Shown here one piece after another: positions 35,377 to 44,989 of a DNA stretch of 64,000 bases. Numbering within the stretch: position 1 is the stretch's first letter; every line of letters begins with the position of its first letter. This DNA is from Selenomonadaceae bacterium (GTDB lineage: Bacteria; Bacillota; Negativicutes; Selenomonadales; Selenomonadaceae): NCBI GenBank assembly GCA_017515635.1, contig JAFWFO010000054.1, forward strand, positions 21,974 through 85,973, read 5' to 3'. A program made the translations under genes and the position numbers. The notes under the pieces are model-generated. The model saw only the letters and a program-made list of their open reading frames with translations, ran no database searches and was not told the origin of the DNA.

Positions 35377-35784
35377 TCAGAAAAATTTTTTCATGCGCAA
35401 AATATTTTTGTCGTCCTTGCGCTCATAAGAAATTTCGTCGACATTTTTTTTGACAAGGAAAATTCCAAGTCCGCCGATAGCGCGTTCGTCTGCGGCAAGC
35501 GTTATATCGGGGTCGGGCTTTTCAAGCGGGTTGTAATATTTGCCGTCGTCAATGAACGTCAAAAAAACCGTGTCGGGATTTTCCGCAAAGTCCACGCAAA
35601 AAGTTGCGTCGCCCGTCGCTGATTCGTAAGCGTAACTTGCAATGTTGACGAAAATTTCTTCGATAACAAGTTCAAGTTGCATTGACGCTTTCATCGGGCA
35701 ATCGCGAGCCTCAAGTTTTTCCATTGCGAAATCGACGACTTGTTGCAGATTTTCAACCGTCGCTTCGACCGTAATTTTTTCCAT
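35377..35784 (-). CDS. RsbW-like serine kinase / anti-sigma factor (GHKL ATPase)
   Basis: 135 residues, standard length. N-box LELVIEEIFVNIASYAY with the magnesium-binding Asn, then a G1-like FIDDGKYYNP and a C-terminal GGLGIFLVKKNVDEISYE. In partner-switching systems such kinases phosphorylate the STAS partner and bind a sigma factor or other target. The STAS gene lies 12 bases upstream, and SpoIIE-type phosphatases lie downstream in the same direction. No sigma factor gene is nearby, so the output target is open. Confidence 0.9.
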   Translation of the reverse strand: MEKITVEATVENLQQVVDFAMEKLEARDCPMKASMQLELVIEEIFVNIASYAYESATGDATFCVDFAENPDTVFLTFIDDGKYYNPLEKPDPDITLAADERAIGGLGIFLVKKNVDEISYERKDDKNILRMKKFF

Positions 35785-35796
35785 GAAAAAACTCCG

Positions 35797-36093
35797 TTAC
35801 TCGATTGTCATTAAACCCGCGAATCCCGTCATTTCCAAAACTTCCATGACTGTTTCGTTGACGTGGACGAGTTTCATTGAACCTTGCTTGTTCATGCGCT
35901 TTTGGGCGACGAGCAAGACGCGAAGTCCCGCAGAAGCAATGTACTGCAGTTCGGCGAAATCGAACGTCAATTCTGTTATGCCGTCAAGTTCGGCGTTGAG
36001 GAATTTTGTCAGTTCGGGTGCGCTGCCTGCGTCGAGTCTGCCGATAACTTGAACCGTCAATGCGCTGCCGTTGAGTTCCTTTTTAATTTCCAT
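35797..36093 (-). CDS. RsbV-like STAS anti-anti-sigma factor
   Basis: 98 residues from ATG 36093, which has GAGGAGG upstream; 38 earlier in-frame codons are not family-like. MEIKKELNGSALTVQVIGRLDAGSAPEL opens the STAS fold, and ELQYIASAGLRVLL carries Ser54 at the usual phosphorylation position. In its unphosphorylated state it would sequester the RsbW-like kinase encoded next. It begins a four-gene run: STAS, kinase, phosphatase, phosphatase. Confidence 0.92.
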   Translation of the reverse strand: MEIKKELNGSALTVQVIGRLDAGSAPELTKFLNAELDGITELTFDFAELQYIASAGLRVLLVAQKRMNKQGSMKLVHVNETVMEVLEMTGFAGLMTIE

Positions 36094-36133
36094 GCTGAGT
36101 ATCCTCCTCAAAAAATTTTTTTTACACGCGGCG

Positions 36134-37762
36134 TCAAATTTTGTCGCGTGCGGCGATATATTTGTTGACGGATGCGATAAGTTGCACCACGTCGAAAGGT
36201 TTTGCAATGTGATAATTCATGCCGCTTTCCATGCTCATGCGTTTATCTTCTTCGCGGGAATTGGCACTGAGCGCGATAATTGGCAAAGTTTTTGCGTCGG
36301 GGCGATCAAGCGCACGAATTGCACGCGTCGCCTCGTAGCCGTTCATTATCGGCATTTGAATATCCATCAACACCAAGTCATAATAACCGGGCGGATGTTT
36401 GATGAAAGCGTCGACCGCGTCGCAACCGTCGGGTACAGTTTCGACCGAAAAGCCGGATTCTTCCAAAATAGTTTCCGCCAACATGCGATTAAGTTCAATG
36501 TCGTCGACCAAAAGAATTCTGTTGCTGCAGTTCGAATCGTCCGAAACAGTTTCGGAAATTTTTTCGGGCGTTGAATTTTCGCGGTGAAGTTTAAACGGCA
36601 ATCCGACCGTGAAAGTTGAGCCGCGACCTTTTTCGCTCTTCGCTTCGATTGAGCCGCCCATTGCGTCCAAAAGTTTTTTCGTTATCGCAAGACCGAGCCC
36701 CATGCCCGCATGTCCGGTTTTCGTCGAAGAATTTTCGCGCTCAAAAGATTCGTACATGTGCGCCATGAATTCTTTGCTCATGCCGACGCCGGTATCTTCA
36801 ATCGTGAATTCGCAACGAACGTAACCGGATTCGGAAATTTTGCTTTTTTTGGCTGTGACTTTGACCGTGCCGCCTTCGGGCGTAAATTTTATTGCGTTGT
36901 CCAAAAGCGTGGAAAGAATTTTTTGCAGGTTGACATCGTCGGTGTAAACCAACTCTTCGGGCAAGTTCAGTTTCGTTTCGACGAAAATTTTTTTCTTTGC
37001 CGCCGCGTCCTCGAAAGATTTCACGACATTTGTCACCAGTTCGGACAAGTCACAAATTTCCGTGCGCAAATGCATTTTGCCGTAAGTGACTTTGCTCATG
37101 TCCAAAAGTTCGCTGACAAGTCCCAGCAGTTGCCGATTGGATTCGTCGACTTTTTGCAGATAATTGCGCACAAGTTCCGGCTCGTCCAGATGACGGCTTG
37201 CCAAATCCGTAAAGCCTTGAATTGCGTTGAGCGGCGTCAAAAGGTCGTGCGAAATGTTAAACAGGAACGCGGCTTTGACTTCGTTGGCCTGCTTCGCCTT
37301 GTCGAGTTCCAATTCCATGCGTTGTTTATCTTCTTGAATTTCTTTGCGTTCGGTGATGTCGCTGATAAAAACGTAAAACGCTTCGCCATATTCTGGGAAC
37401 GTCGACAAATGCCCGTAATCGTCCACCCAACGAACAGTGCCGTCTTTGCGCGTGATTCGATATTCCACGTGGTCAAGTTTTTCGTTTTTGGGATTGGCGA
37501 TTTGCTCCGTGATGGACTCTTGAATTTTGGCGAAATCTTGCGGATAAACCATGCCGCGAAAAGTGTAGCCCGTCAGCTCTCGGAACTCGTCCAAATTTTC
37601 GCAACCGTAGATGTTCAAAACTTCGCTGTTGACGTAAAGAACTTTGAACGGCTCTTTGGCGGAGTAAATAAAAAATCCGCCGGGAACATGCTCGGAAAAC
37701 CATTTCAGCATTGGTAAAACTTCGTAAAGATACTTCTTGCCCAAAAAGTCGGTTCTGCTCAT
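36134..37762 (-). CDS. PAS-domain hybrid histidine kinase
   Basis: About 542 residues and no membrane span, so cytoplasmic. PAS domain 15-140 (GGFFIYSAKEPFKVLYVNSE, ending FISDITERK), HisKA with H near 176 in NISHDLLTPLNA, HATPase with TLLDNAIKFTPEGG and GMGLGLAI, then a receiver domain from about 420 with phosphoacceptor D in LVLMDIQMP and the Lys of HIAKPFD. Start ATG 37762 after GGGGG. It lies 40 bases upstream of the STAS gene and may co-regulate that switch. Confidence 0.92.
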   Translation of the reverse strand: MSRTDFLGKKYLYEVLPMLKWFSEHVPGGFFIYSAKEPFKVLYVNSEVLNIYGCENLDEFRELTGYTFRGMVYPQDFAKIQESITEQIANPKNEKLDHVEYRITRKDGTVRWVDDYGHLSTFPEYGEAFYVFISDITERKEIQEDKQRMELELDKAKQANEVKAAFLFNISHDLLTPLNAIQGFTDLASRHLDEPELVRNYLQKVDESNRQLLGLVSELLDMSKVTYGKMHLRTEICDLSELVTNVVKSFEDAAAKKKIFVETKLNLPEELVYTDDVNLQKILSTLLDNAIKFTPEGGTVKVTAKKSKISESGYVRCEFTIEDTGVGMSKEFMAHMYESFERENSSTKTGHAGMGLGLAITKKLLDAMGGSIEAKSEKGRGSTFTVGLPFKLHRENSTPEKISETVSDDSNCSNRILLVDDIELNRMLAETILEESGFSVETVPDGCDAVDAFIKHPPGYYDLVLMDIQMPIMNGYEATRAIRALDRPDAKTLPIIALSANSREEDKRMSMESGMNYHIAKPFDVVQLIASVNKYIAARDKI

Positions 37763-37800
37763 TGTTGCCCCCAAAAAATTTTCAAAAATTTTTCCGCGCC

Positions 37801-37830
37801 ATAATACCACACGCAACCGAATTTGTACAA
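37801..37830 (-). promoter_or_regulatory. Promoter for the hybrid-kinase/partner-switch genes
   Basis: Minus strand TTGTAC, 18-base spacer, TATTAT, about 38 bases before the kinase start. It is the only convincing promoter found upstream of the 30.8-37.8 kb run. Confidence 0.6.
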
Positions 37831-37889
37831 AAAATTTTTTCGGGCATAAAAAATCGACGCCACCAACAAACAACGGCAGTGTCAAAATT

Positions 37890-39872
37890 TTATATGTGTT
37901 CCTCAAGTTTCAAGATCAAATCTCTCAACTCGGCGGCTCGTTCAAATTCCAAATTCCGTGAGGCCTCGCGCATTTCGGCGGTTAAACTTTTGACAAGATT
38001 TTTTCGCTGTGACGGCGACAATTTTTTTATCAGCTCGCTCGGCGATTTAGATTTTTTGTCGGATTTCTTCAGCGGCAATTCAATCAGCGGAGCTATCGGC
38101 TTTTGAATTGTTTTAGGCGTCACGCGGAATTTTTTGTTGTAGTCTTGCTGAATTTGTCGACGCCGCGCAGTTTCGTCCATTGCCCGCCGCATTGAGTCCG
38201 TCACTTTGTCCGCGTACAAAATTACTTTGCCGTTGACGTTTCGCGCCGCCCGTCCGATTGTTTGTATCAGTGACGTTTCCGAACGCAAAAAACCTTCTTT
38301 GTCCGCGTCGAGGATTGCGATTAGCGAAACTTCCGGCATGTCCAAACCTTCGCGCAAAAGATTTATTCCGACAAGTACGTCGAATTTTCCCGCCCGCAAG
38401 TCGTGAATAATTTCCGCACGCTCCAAAGTGACAACGTCCGAATGCAAATATTTCACGCGAATTTTTACGCCGCTCAAGTAATCCGTCAATTCTTCGGCGA
38501 ATTTTTTTGTCAGCGTCGTTATTAAAATTCGTTCGTTCGCCGCGACGCGCAGATTTATTTCGGCGATTAAGTCGTCGATTTGGTTTTCAATCGGGCGCAC
38601 TTCGACAAGCGGGTCAAGCAGTCCCGTCGGGCGAATGATTTGCTCGACTGTGTTTTGTGATTCGGCAAGCTCGTAAGCGGCGGGCGTCGCGCTCACGAAA
38701 ATTATCTGCGAAATTTTTTCGTTAAACTCGTTGAAAGTCAACGGGCGGTTATCGCGTGCGCTCGGAAGTCTGAATCCGTTTTCAATCAGCGAATTTTTGC
38801 GTGATTGATCGCCCGCGTACATTGCGCGAAGTTGCGGTAAAGTTACATGCGATTCGTCGACGACCGTCAAAAATTTTTCGGGAAAATAATCAATCAGCGT
38901 GAACGGCGGTTCACCTTGAGCGCGTCCCGTCAAATGCCGCGAATAATTTTCTATGCCGGAACAATAGCCCATTTCTTGAATCATTTCCAAATCAAATTTC
39001 GTGCGTTGTTCGATTCGCTGAGCTTCGATTAATTTTCCGCGTGCCGTGAAATTTTCAACCTGCGCGGACATTTCGGCACGAATATTTTTTTCGGCGCGTT
39101 GCAAGTCGTCGTAATCGGTGACGTAATGCGAGGCGGGGAAAATAAAAACTTCGTCGCGCTGCCCGATAATTTTTCCCGTCAAAATCTCGAACTCGGAAAT
39201 TTTTTCAACCTCGTCGCCGAAAAGTTCAATGCGCAATGCCCGACCGTTGTAGCCCGCGGGCGTTACTTCAATCGTGTCGCCGCGCACGCGAAAATTTCCG
39301 CGCTCGATAATCATGTCGTTGCGTTCGTAGCGAATTTCAATCAGTCGCCGCAAAATTTTTTCACGCGGAATAATTTGCCCCGTCTTGACGTGCAAAAGCA
39401 TTTTGGAATAATTTTCGGGTGAACCCAAACCGTAAATGCACGACACACTTGCAACGATAATCACGTCGCGCCGCTCGAACAAACTGCACGTCGCGGAGTG
39501 GCGCATTTGGTCAATTTCGTCGTTGATTGACGCGTCCTTTTCGATGTAAGTATCCGTTGCGGCAATGTAGGCTTCGGGCTGATAATAATCGTAGTAGCTG
39601 ACGAAATAGCCGACGTAATTTTCGGGGAAAAAATTTTTGAACTCGGCGGCAAGTTGCGCCGCCAAAGTTTTGTTGTGCGCGATAACCAGCGTGGGCAGTT
39701 GAACGCGTTCGATGACTTTTGCGACGGTGAAAGTTTTGCCCGTGCCCGTTGCTCCCAAAAGAACTTGAGCGCGATAACCGTCGTCAAGCCCGTCCGCCAA
39801 TGATTTTATCGCCTGCGGTTGGTCGCCCGTCGGCTGAAAGTTTGAAACGACTTTAAATTTTTTGTTCAGCAA
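37890..39872 (-). CDS. uvrB: UvrABC excision nuclease subunit B
   Basis: 660 residues, normal length. N-terminal [14 protein letters not shown], Walker [12 protein letters not shown], the beta-hairpin block [17 protein letters not shown]-like VVDESH, helicase motifs [15 protein letters not shown] and QTIGRAARN, and a C-terminal UVR motif ([13 protein letters not shown]) that contacts UvrC. Nucleotide-excision repair in the cytoplasm. The start is TTG 39872 with a weak GAGGT site. It lies two bases after the HD-GYP gene. uvrA and uvrC are not in the window. Confidence 0.97.
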   Translation of the reverse strand: MLNKKFKVVSNFQPTGDQPQAIKSLADGLDDGYRAQVLLGATGTGKTFTVAKVIERVQLPTLVIAHNKTLAAQLAAEFKNFFPENYVGYFVSYYDYYQPEAYIAATDTYIEKDASINDEIDQMRHSATCSLFERRDVIIVASVSCIYGLGSPENYSKMLLHVKTGQIIPREKILRRLIEIRYERNDMIIERGNFRVRGDTIEVTPAGYNGRALRIELFGDEVEKISEFEILTGKIIGQRDEVFIFPASHYVTDYDDLQRAEKNIRAEMSAQVENFTARGKLIEAQRIEQRTKFDLEMIQEMGYCSGIENYSRHLTGRAQGEPPFTLIDYFPEKFLTVVDESHVTLPQLRAMYAGDQSRKNSLIENGFRLPSARDNRPLTFNEFNEKISQIIFVSATPAAYELAESQNTVEQIIRPTGLLDPLVEVRPIENQIDDLIAEINLRVAANERILITTLTKKFAEELTDYLSGVKIRVKYLHSDVVTLERAEIIHDLRAGKFDVLVGINLLREGLDMPEVSLIAILDADKEGFLRSETSLIQTIGRAARNVNGKVILYADKVTDSMRRAMDETARRRQIQQDYNKKFRVTPKTIQKPIAPLIELPLKKSDKKSKSPSELIKKLSPSQRKNLVKSLTAEMREASRNLEFERAAELRDLILKLEEHI

Positions 39873-39874
39873 AG

Positions 39875-40957
39875 TTATACCTCGTTCGCCGTCAATAACG
39901 CATCGACTTTTAAATCCGTGCGCTTGTTCAAGTCAATGAATTCGCCTTTGGGAGTTTGCACGACGGGCAGAGCCGTCACCCGCGAAGAATCCATATAAAC
40001 AATTTTGGCGCGTTGTCCGTCGCTCAGGCCGACCCAACTGCCGTTAATCGATTGCAAAAGATTTTTCATGAACAGAATGCAAAAGCGCGTATCGAGTTTG
40101 CCGGCAAGCACGTCGCCATAAAGAACTTTGATGATGTCGAACGGCGAATTTCTTTTTGCGTAAGACCGCGTTGTCGCCATTGCATCGTAAATATCCAGAA
40201 ACGCAATAATCTTGCCGAAGTCACTGATTTGGTCGCCGCGCAGACGATTGGGATAACCGGAGCCGTCACAACGTTCGTGATGATGCAAGACACCGAGCAA
40301 AATTTCTTTGTGATTTTTCAGCTGAGAAGTTTTCAACATGTCGTAGCCGTAATCGACGTAGCGGCGAACTTCTTTAAGTTCTTCGTCCGTCAACTTGCCG
40401 GCTTTGTTCAGCAAAACTTTTGAAACTTTCATCTTGCCGATTTCGCACAACAGTCCGGACATTAAAAGTTCGCCGATTTTGTTCGGCTTGTAGCGGAGCC
40501 AATACGCCATAATCCCCGACAAAATTCCGACGTTTACCGCGTGGTGAATGATATAATCGCCGTCGCGTTTCATGTTGTGAATTTGCGTGACTGCCGTCGC
40601 CCCGTCGCAAAGTTCAATGACGTTTTCGGGATTTAAAATTTCGGCAAGCGAATCTTTGTCGAGTTCGCCTGTTTTGGCGAAAGTGTAGTATAAATCTTGC
40701 GTCGCGTCGAAACAATCTTTGTAACGTTTGACATAGGTGTTGTCGAGCAAATGATCGTTTCCCGCCGCGTTTGAATTGTAGTCCTCTTCGGTCACGTCGA
40801 TATAAACCGAAAAGACATTTTTGCCGCGCAGGCTGTCTATCAAGTCGGAAGTAAGTTTAGTGTTTTCCTTGAGAATTTCGGTACCGTCGAAATCTTTGAC
40901 CGCCCGCCCGACTTTCATGCCGGAGCGCAATTCGGTCACGTCGTAAGATTTAAGCAT
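39875..40957 (-). CDS. Degenerate HD-GYP domain protein
   Basis: 360 residues. An N-terminal domain of about 100 residues ([24 protein letters not shown]3391-like) precedes an HD-GYP domain. The family hydrolyses c-di-GMP at a metal site. Here the defining LLHDIGK has become LLCEIGK, and the following HP(x)xG is YVDYG, so several metal ligands are gone, while HHAVNVG and [11 protein letters not shown] remain. It is therefore probably a c-di-GMP receptor or inactive. Start ATG 40957 after GGAG. Confidence 0.88.
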   Translation of the reverse strand: MLKSYDVTELRSGMKVGRAVKDFDGTEILKENTKLTSDLIDSLRGKNVFSVYIDVTEEDYNSNAAGNDHLLDNTYVKRYKDCFDATQDLYYTFAKTGELDKDSLAEILNPENVIELCDGATAVTQIHNMKRDGDYIIHHAVNVGILSGIMAYWLRYKPNKIGELLMSGLLCEIGKMKVSKVLLNKAGKLTDEELKEVRRYVDYGYDMLKTSQLKNHKEILLGVLHHHERCDGSGYPNRLRGDQISDFGKIIAFLDIYDAMATTRSYAKRNSPFDIIKVLYGDVLAGKLDTRFCILFMKNLLQSINGSWVGLSDGQRAKIVYMDSSRVTALPVVQTPKGEFIDLNKRTDLKVDALLTANEV

Positions 40958-40967
40958 CCCATCTCCG

Positions 40968-41276
40968 TTACTGAGAACTTATAAAAAGCTGTAAACTTTT
41001 ATGTCCCATTCCTGCTTCAACGCGTCCGCTTTTGTCGAAACTACTCACGTTTTTTCGACGCTCCACAGGCTTGAATTCCCCGCTAACGAACGGGTACATA
41101 TGTAGGTTTCCTGGTGAGTGGAAGTTCCCACATTTCCGCTTTACTGCGCTCAGGGTTTTACGACAACAACGAACACGAGTTGCCAACCGAATACCCCAAC
41201 TTTTCAAAGAACTGTTGAAAGTATACGTTGTGGAGCAGGTTTGGTCAATATAAAAGTTTTCAGTAACGGTATTCAC
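40968..41276 (-). pseudogene. Possible remnant of a TnpB-like (IS605 OrfB) gene end
   Basis: The frame carries SGEFKPVERR followed by VEAGMGHKSL, which recalls the Pro-Val-Glu and EAG endings of some IS605 OrfB/TnpB proteins. The N-terminal part of the frame has no TnpB features, and no zinc-ribbon or RuvC motif is present. Weak evidence. It lies in the 460-base gap upstream of yitT. Confidence 0.3.
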
Positions 41277-41375
41277 CTCCTATAAAATTTATTTAAGTGT
41301 TGCAAGCCCCCTTGCTTGAATTTACGATTTTATTTGCCGTGACGTGCGAAAATCCTGCGCCCGCTGTAAATTTCA

Positions 41376-41404
41376 TTGCGCGAAGTTGGACGACTGATTA
41401 TAAT
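41376..41404 (+). promoter_or_regulatory. Sigma70-type promoter for yitT-like gene
   Basis: TTGCGC, 17-base spacer, perfect TATAAT, 18 bases before the start codon. Confidence 0.65.
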
Positions 41405-41422
41405 TATCTTGAGGTGATTTGA

Positions 41423-42289
41423 TTGAGCGAGAAAAAAATTCAACGCAATAATTTTTCCGCCTACGTCAAAAAATATATTCAACTTTGCGTCGGCGCGGTT
41501 ATAGCCGCTCTCGGGCTGGAATTATTTTTGATTCCGAACGAAGTCATTGACGGCGGCGTTGTCGGTCTGTCGATTATGGCGCAGTACGTGACGGGCTTGC
41601 CGCTCGGAACTTTTCTTATCGCGTTCAACATTCCGTTTCTGTGGCTGGCTTACAAACAGATCGGCAAAGATTTCGTTATCGCCACGATTGTTGCAATTAT
41701 TTTCCTGAGCTTTTGGTCTGAAGTCGTCGGCGAATATCCGAAAGTCACGGACGATTCATTTCTTGCGGCGATTTTCGGCGGAATAATTGACGGGCTCGGC
41801 GTCGGCTTGATCATGCGGGCGGGCGGCTCACTTGACGGCACGGAGATTGTCGCGATTATCGTCGATAAAAAAACAATCTGGTCGGTCGGCGAAGTCGTCA
41901 TGTTTATCAACCTGTTCATCTTGAGCGGCGCGGGTTTGCTCTTCGGCTGGGATAAGGCAATGTATTCGCTGTTCGCTTACTTCGTCATTTCCAAAATGAT
42001 TGACGTTGTTATCAAAGGTCTCGACGAAATGTACGCGGTTATGATTGTCTCGAATATTCCTTACGAATTGACGGACGAACTTAACACGAAACTCGGACGC
42101 GGCGTCACGCTTCTGCACGGCGAAGGCGGCTACACCCGTCAAAGCAAAGAAATTCTTTATTGCGTCGTCACGCGTCTGGAAGTCGACAAGCTCAAGCGAA
42201 TTGTCCAGGATATGGACGAACACGCTTTTGTAACGATTTATCCCGTCAACGACATTGTCGGCGGGCGTTTCAAAAAATCCGGTCACTGA
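41423..42289 (+). CDS. YitT family membrane protein (DUF161 + DUF2179)
   Basis: 288 residues. Five to six membrane spans (LCVGAVIAALGLELFLIPN, GTFLIAFNIPFLWLAY, FVIATIVAIIFLSF and others), with the conserved GGVVGLSIM and MRAGGSLDGTEIVA. A C-terminal soluble DUF2179 domain of about 80 residues follows (GVTLLHGEGGYTRQSKEILYCV). The family is widespread in Firmicutes and its transport substrate is not established. Start TTG 41423 with GAGGTGA five bases upstream. Confidence 0.92.
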   Translation: MSEKKIQRNNFSAYVKKYIQLCVGAVIAALGLELFLIPNEVIDGGVVGLSIMAQYVTGLPLGTFLIAFNIPFLWLAYKQIGKDFVIATIVAIIFLSFWSEVVGEYPKVTDDSFLAAIFGGIIDGLGVGLIMRAGGSLDGTEIVAIIVDKKTIWSVGEVVMFINLFILSGAGLLFGWDKAMYSLFAYFVISKMIDVVIKGLDEMYAVMIVSNIPYELTDELNTKLGRGVTLLHGEGGYTRQSKEILYCVVTRLEVDKLKRIVQDMDEHAFVTIYPVNDIVGGRFKKSGH

Positions 42290-42322
42290 AATTTTTGTAA
42301 CATTTCCAAAGCAAAAATCTCT

Positions 42323-42349
42323 AACAAATTGAATGCAACGTCACGTTGT
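42323..42349 (+). repeat. 27-bp palindrome-bearing repeat, copy 3
   Basis: AACAAATTG-A-ATGCAACGT-CACGTTG-T: 25 of 27 bases match the complement of the copies at 33078 and 58570. It ends two bases before the proS -35 box, so it may affect that promoter. Confidence 0.75.
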
Positions 42350-42350
42350 T

Positions 42351-42379
42351 TTGTCAACGCTCGACAAAGTTGCTATAAT
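42351..42379 (+). promoter_or_regulatory. Strong sigma70-type promoter for proS
   Basis: TTGTCA, 17-base spacer, perfect TATAAT, 32 bases before the proS start. Confidence 0.8.
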
Positions 42380-42411
42380 AGGCGAAATTTTTTCCAGAGG
42401 TGACTTTTTTA

Positions 42412-44127
42412 ATGAGAGCAACTCAACTTTACGCGCCGACGCTTCGCGAATCGCCTGCGGAAGCCGAACTCGTCAGCCATAAACTGATGTATCGCGCAGG
42501 TTTGATTCGCAAGGCGGCGGGCGGGCTGTATTCTTATCTGCCGCTCGGTTGGCGCACGATGAAAAAAATCATGCAGATTATCCGCGAAGAAATGGACGCA
42601 AAAGGCGGGCAAGAATTAATGATGCCGATTGTTCAGCCGGCGGAAATTTGGAAAGAATCCGGACGTTGGGCAGTCTACGGCGATGAAATGATGCGGTTAA
42701 AGGACAGACACGGCAGAGAATTCGCGCTCGGCCCCACGCATGAAGAAATGATAACGACGCTGATTCGCGACGAAGTCCGCTCGTACAAACAACTGCCGTT
42801 CATGCCGTATCAAATTCAAAACAAATATCGCGACGAAATTCGCCCGCGTTTCGGTTTGATGCGCAGTCGTGAATTCGTCATGAAAGATTTGTATTCGTTC
42901 GACCGCGACGTTGACGGCATGAATATTTCTTACGACAAAATGTATGACGCGTACACGAAAATTTTCACGCGTTGCGGCTTGAAATTCCGTCCCGTCGAGG
43001 CGGACAACGGAGCTATCGGCGGCGGTCATTCCCACGAATTCACGGTGCTTGCTCCCAGCGGCGAATCAAGCATTGCTTATTGCGAATCGTGCAATTTCGC
43101 GGCGAGTGACGAAAAAGCCGAACTTAAAATCATTCACGCGGAACCTGAGGAACTTCGCCCGCTTGAAAAAGTTTCCACGCCCGATTGTCACACGATTGAA
43201 CTTGTCAAAAATTTTTTGAACGTGCCGATTGAAAAGACGATTAAAGCCGTGGCGTTCATGGACGACGACGAACGGTTGATTGTCGCGTTTGTGCGCGGCG
43301 ATCACGATGTCAACGAAATTAAAGTTCTCAACGCGGTTGACGGTGCGAATCATCTTTACATGGCGGACGAAAAAATAATTTCTGCGGCGGGAAGCGTCGC
43401 GGGTTTCATGAGCCCGATTGGTTTGAAAGACAGCGCGATTGTCGTCGTCGACCAAACGGTTATGGAAATGTCGAACGCCGTTGCCGGTGCCAATGATGTT
43501 GACGCGCATTTTATCAACGTCACGCCACGCAGAGACTTCAACGCCGAAAAAATTATCGTCAAAGATATTCGCATGGTCAAGGAAGGCGACCCCTGCCCGC
43601 ATTGCGGCAAGCCGTTAAAAATGACACGCGGCATTGAAGTCGGGCAAGTCTTCACGCTCGGCAAAAAATATTCCGAAGCTCTTCACGCGACTTTCTTGGA
43701 CGAAGACGGCAAAGAAAAATTTTTCGAGATGGGTTGTTACGGTATCGGCGTCGGGCGGACGATGGCGGCGACGATTGAGCAATGCAACGACGCGGACGGA
43801 ATTATTTGGCCGCGAGCAATCGCCCCGTTTGAAGTTGTCGTCGTGCCCGTCAACGCCAAAGACGAAAATCAACTTGCGCTTGCCACGGAAATTTATGACG
43901 AACTCAAAGCGGCGGGCGTTGATGTTTTGCTTGACGATAGGCGCGAACGTGCGGGCGTCAAATTCAAAGACTGCGATTTAATCGGCTATCCGTTGCGCGT
44001 GACGGTCAGCCCGAAAACTTTGGCAGGCGAAGCGGTTGAAGTCAAAGTTCGTCGCAGTGGAGAATTTTTGCATTTTGAGCGCGGTGAACTTGTCGCAAAA
44101 ATTTCGGAGCTGTTGGAGACGCTTTGA
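42412..44127 (+). CDS. proS: Prolyl-tRNA synthetase (bacterial type)
   Basis: About 571 residues. Class II motifs: LMYRAGLIRKAAGGLYSYLPLGWR, motif 2 FRDE-like YRDEIRPRFGLMRSREFVMKD, motif 3 GCYGIGVGRTMAA. An editing (INS) domain lies between motifs 2 and 3, around residues 225-400, including CESCNFAASDEKA at its entry. Charges tRNA-Pro; YbaK (8.5-9.0 kb) would clear Cys-tRNA(Pro). Start ATG 42412 after GAGGTGA. thiD begins one base past its stop. Confidence 0.97.
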   Translation: MRATQLYAPTLRESPAEAELVSHKLMYRAGLIRKAAGGLYSYLPLGWRTMKKIMQIIREEMDAKGGQELMMPIVQPAEIWKESGRWAVYGDEMMRLKDRHGREFALGPTHEEMITTLIRDEVRSYKQLPFMPYQIQNKYRDEIRPRFGLMRSREFVMKDLYSFDRDVDGMNISYDKMYDAYTKIFTRCGLKFRPVEADNGAIGGGHSHEFTVLAPSGESSIAYCESCNFAASDEKAELKIIHAEPEELRPLEKVSTPDCHTIELVKNFLNVPIEKTIKAVAFMDDDERLIVAFVRGDHDVNEIKVLNAVDGANHLYMADEKIISAAGSVAGFMSPIGLKDSAIVVVDQTVMEMSNAVAGANDVDAHFINVTPRRDFNAEKIIVKDIRMVKEGDPCPHCGKPLKMTRGIEVGQVFTLGKKYSEALHATFLDEDGKEKFFEMGCYGIGVGRTMAATIEQCNDADGIIWPRAIAPFEVVVVPVNAKDENQLALATEIYDELKAAGVDVLLDDRRERAGVKFKDCDLIGYPLRVTVSPKTLAGEAVEVKVRRSGEFLHFERGELVAKISELLETL

Positions 44128-44128
44128 C

Positions 44129-44926
44129 ATGAAAACTGCTTTGACAATCGCCGGCTCGGACTGTTCTGGCGGCGCGGGTATTCAGGTGGATTTAAAAACT
44201 TTTTTGGCGAACGGCGTTTACGGAATGAGCGCGATAACCGCCTTGACCGCGCAGAATACTTGCGGCGTGCGTTCCGTGCTGAATTCGACGGCGGAATTTT
44301 TGAGCGACCAACTCTACGCGATTTTTGAGGACATTTTCCCCGACGCCGTGAAAGTCGGCATGGTTTCTTCGGCGGCGTTGATTGAAGTCATTGCCGAAAA
44401 GTTGACGCGTTACGGCGCGAAAAATATCGTCGTCGATCCCGTCATGGTTGCCACGAGCGGAGCGCGACTGATTGACGAAGACGCCGTTAAAACTTTGGAG
44501 AAAAAACTTTTTCCGCTTGCGAAAGTCATCACGCCGAACTTGCCCGAACTTGAAGTTATCGTCAGCGAAAAAATTTCTTCGCCGCGTGACACAGAACTTG
44601 CCGCACAAAAAATTTTCGACCGTTACGGTTGCGCTGTCCTCGCGAAGGGCGGGCACGGTCAAAACGACGCCAATGATTTTTTATTCGACGGCGCGGGCAT
44701 TTGGTTTCACGGGCGACGAATCGACACGACGAACACGCACGGCACGGGTTGCACGCTAAGTTCGGCAATCGCCGCGAATCTCGCCAAAGGTTGCGACTTG
44801 AAAACTTCCGTTGCACACGCGAAAAATTATTTGACGGGCGCGCTCTCGACGGGCTTGAATCTCGGCAAAAGTTCGGGGCCTCTCGACCACGGCTTCAATC
44901 TGCGTGATTGTGATTTTGCCGATTAA
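44129..44926 (+). CDS. thiD: Hydroxymethylpyrimidine (phosphate) kinase
   Basis: About 265 residues, ribokinase-like. TIAGSDCSGGAGIQVDLKTF and YGMSAITALTAQNT bind HMP; VVDPVMVATSGARL and TNTHGTGCTLSSAIA give the nucleotide site with the catalytic cysteine and base. It makes HMP-PP for thiamine synthesis. Its ATG lies one base after the proS stop, so expression follows proS. No TPP riboswitch is present in that arrangement. Other thi genes are not in the window, so salvage is possible. Confidence 0.95.
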   Translation: MKTALTIAGSDCSGGAGIQVDLKTFLANGVYGMSAITALTAQNTCGVRSVLNSTAEFLSDQLYAIFEDIFPDAVKVGMVSSAALIEVIAEKLTRYGAKNIVVDPVMVATSGARLIDEDAVKTLEKKLFPLAKVITPNLPELEVIVSEKISSPRDTELAAQKIFDRYGCAVLAKGGHGQNDANDFLFDGAGIWFHGRRIDTTNTHGTGCTLSSAIAANLAKGCDLKTSVAHAKNYLTGALSTGLNLGKSSGPLDHGFNLRDCDFAD

Positions 44927-44940
44927 ACTTTCACTGCAAC

Positions 44941-44979
44941 AAAAAATCCCCAACGTTTTGAACGTCGGGGAATTTTTTT
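44941..44979. terminator. Bidirectional terminator between thiD and the aminotransferase
   Basis: Arms TCCCCAACGTT and AACGTCGGGGA, A run before and T run after, between two convergent genes. Confidence 0.85.
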
Positions 44980-44989
44980 ATCCGAAGAT

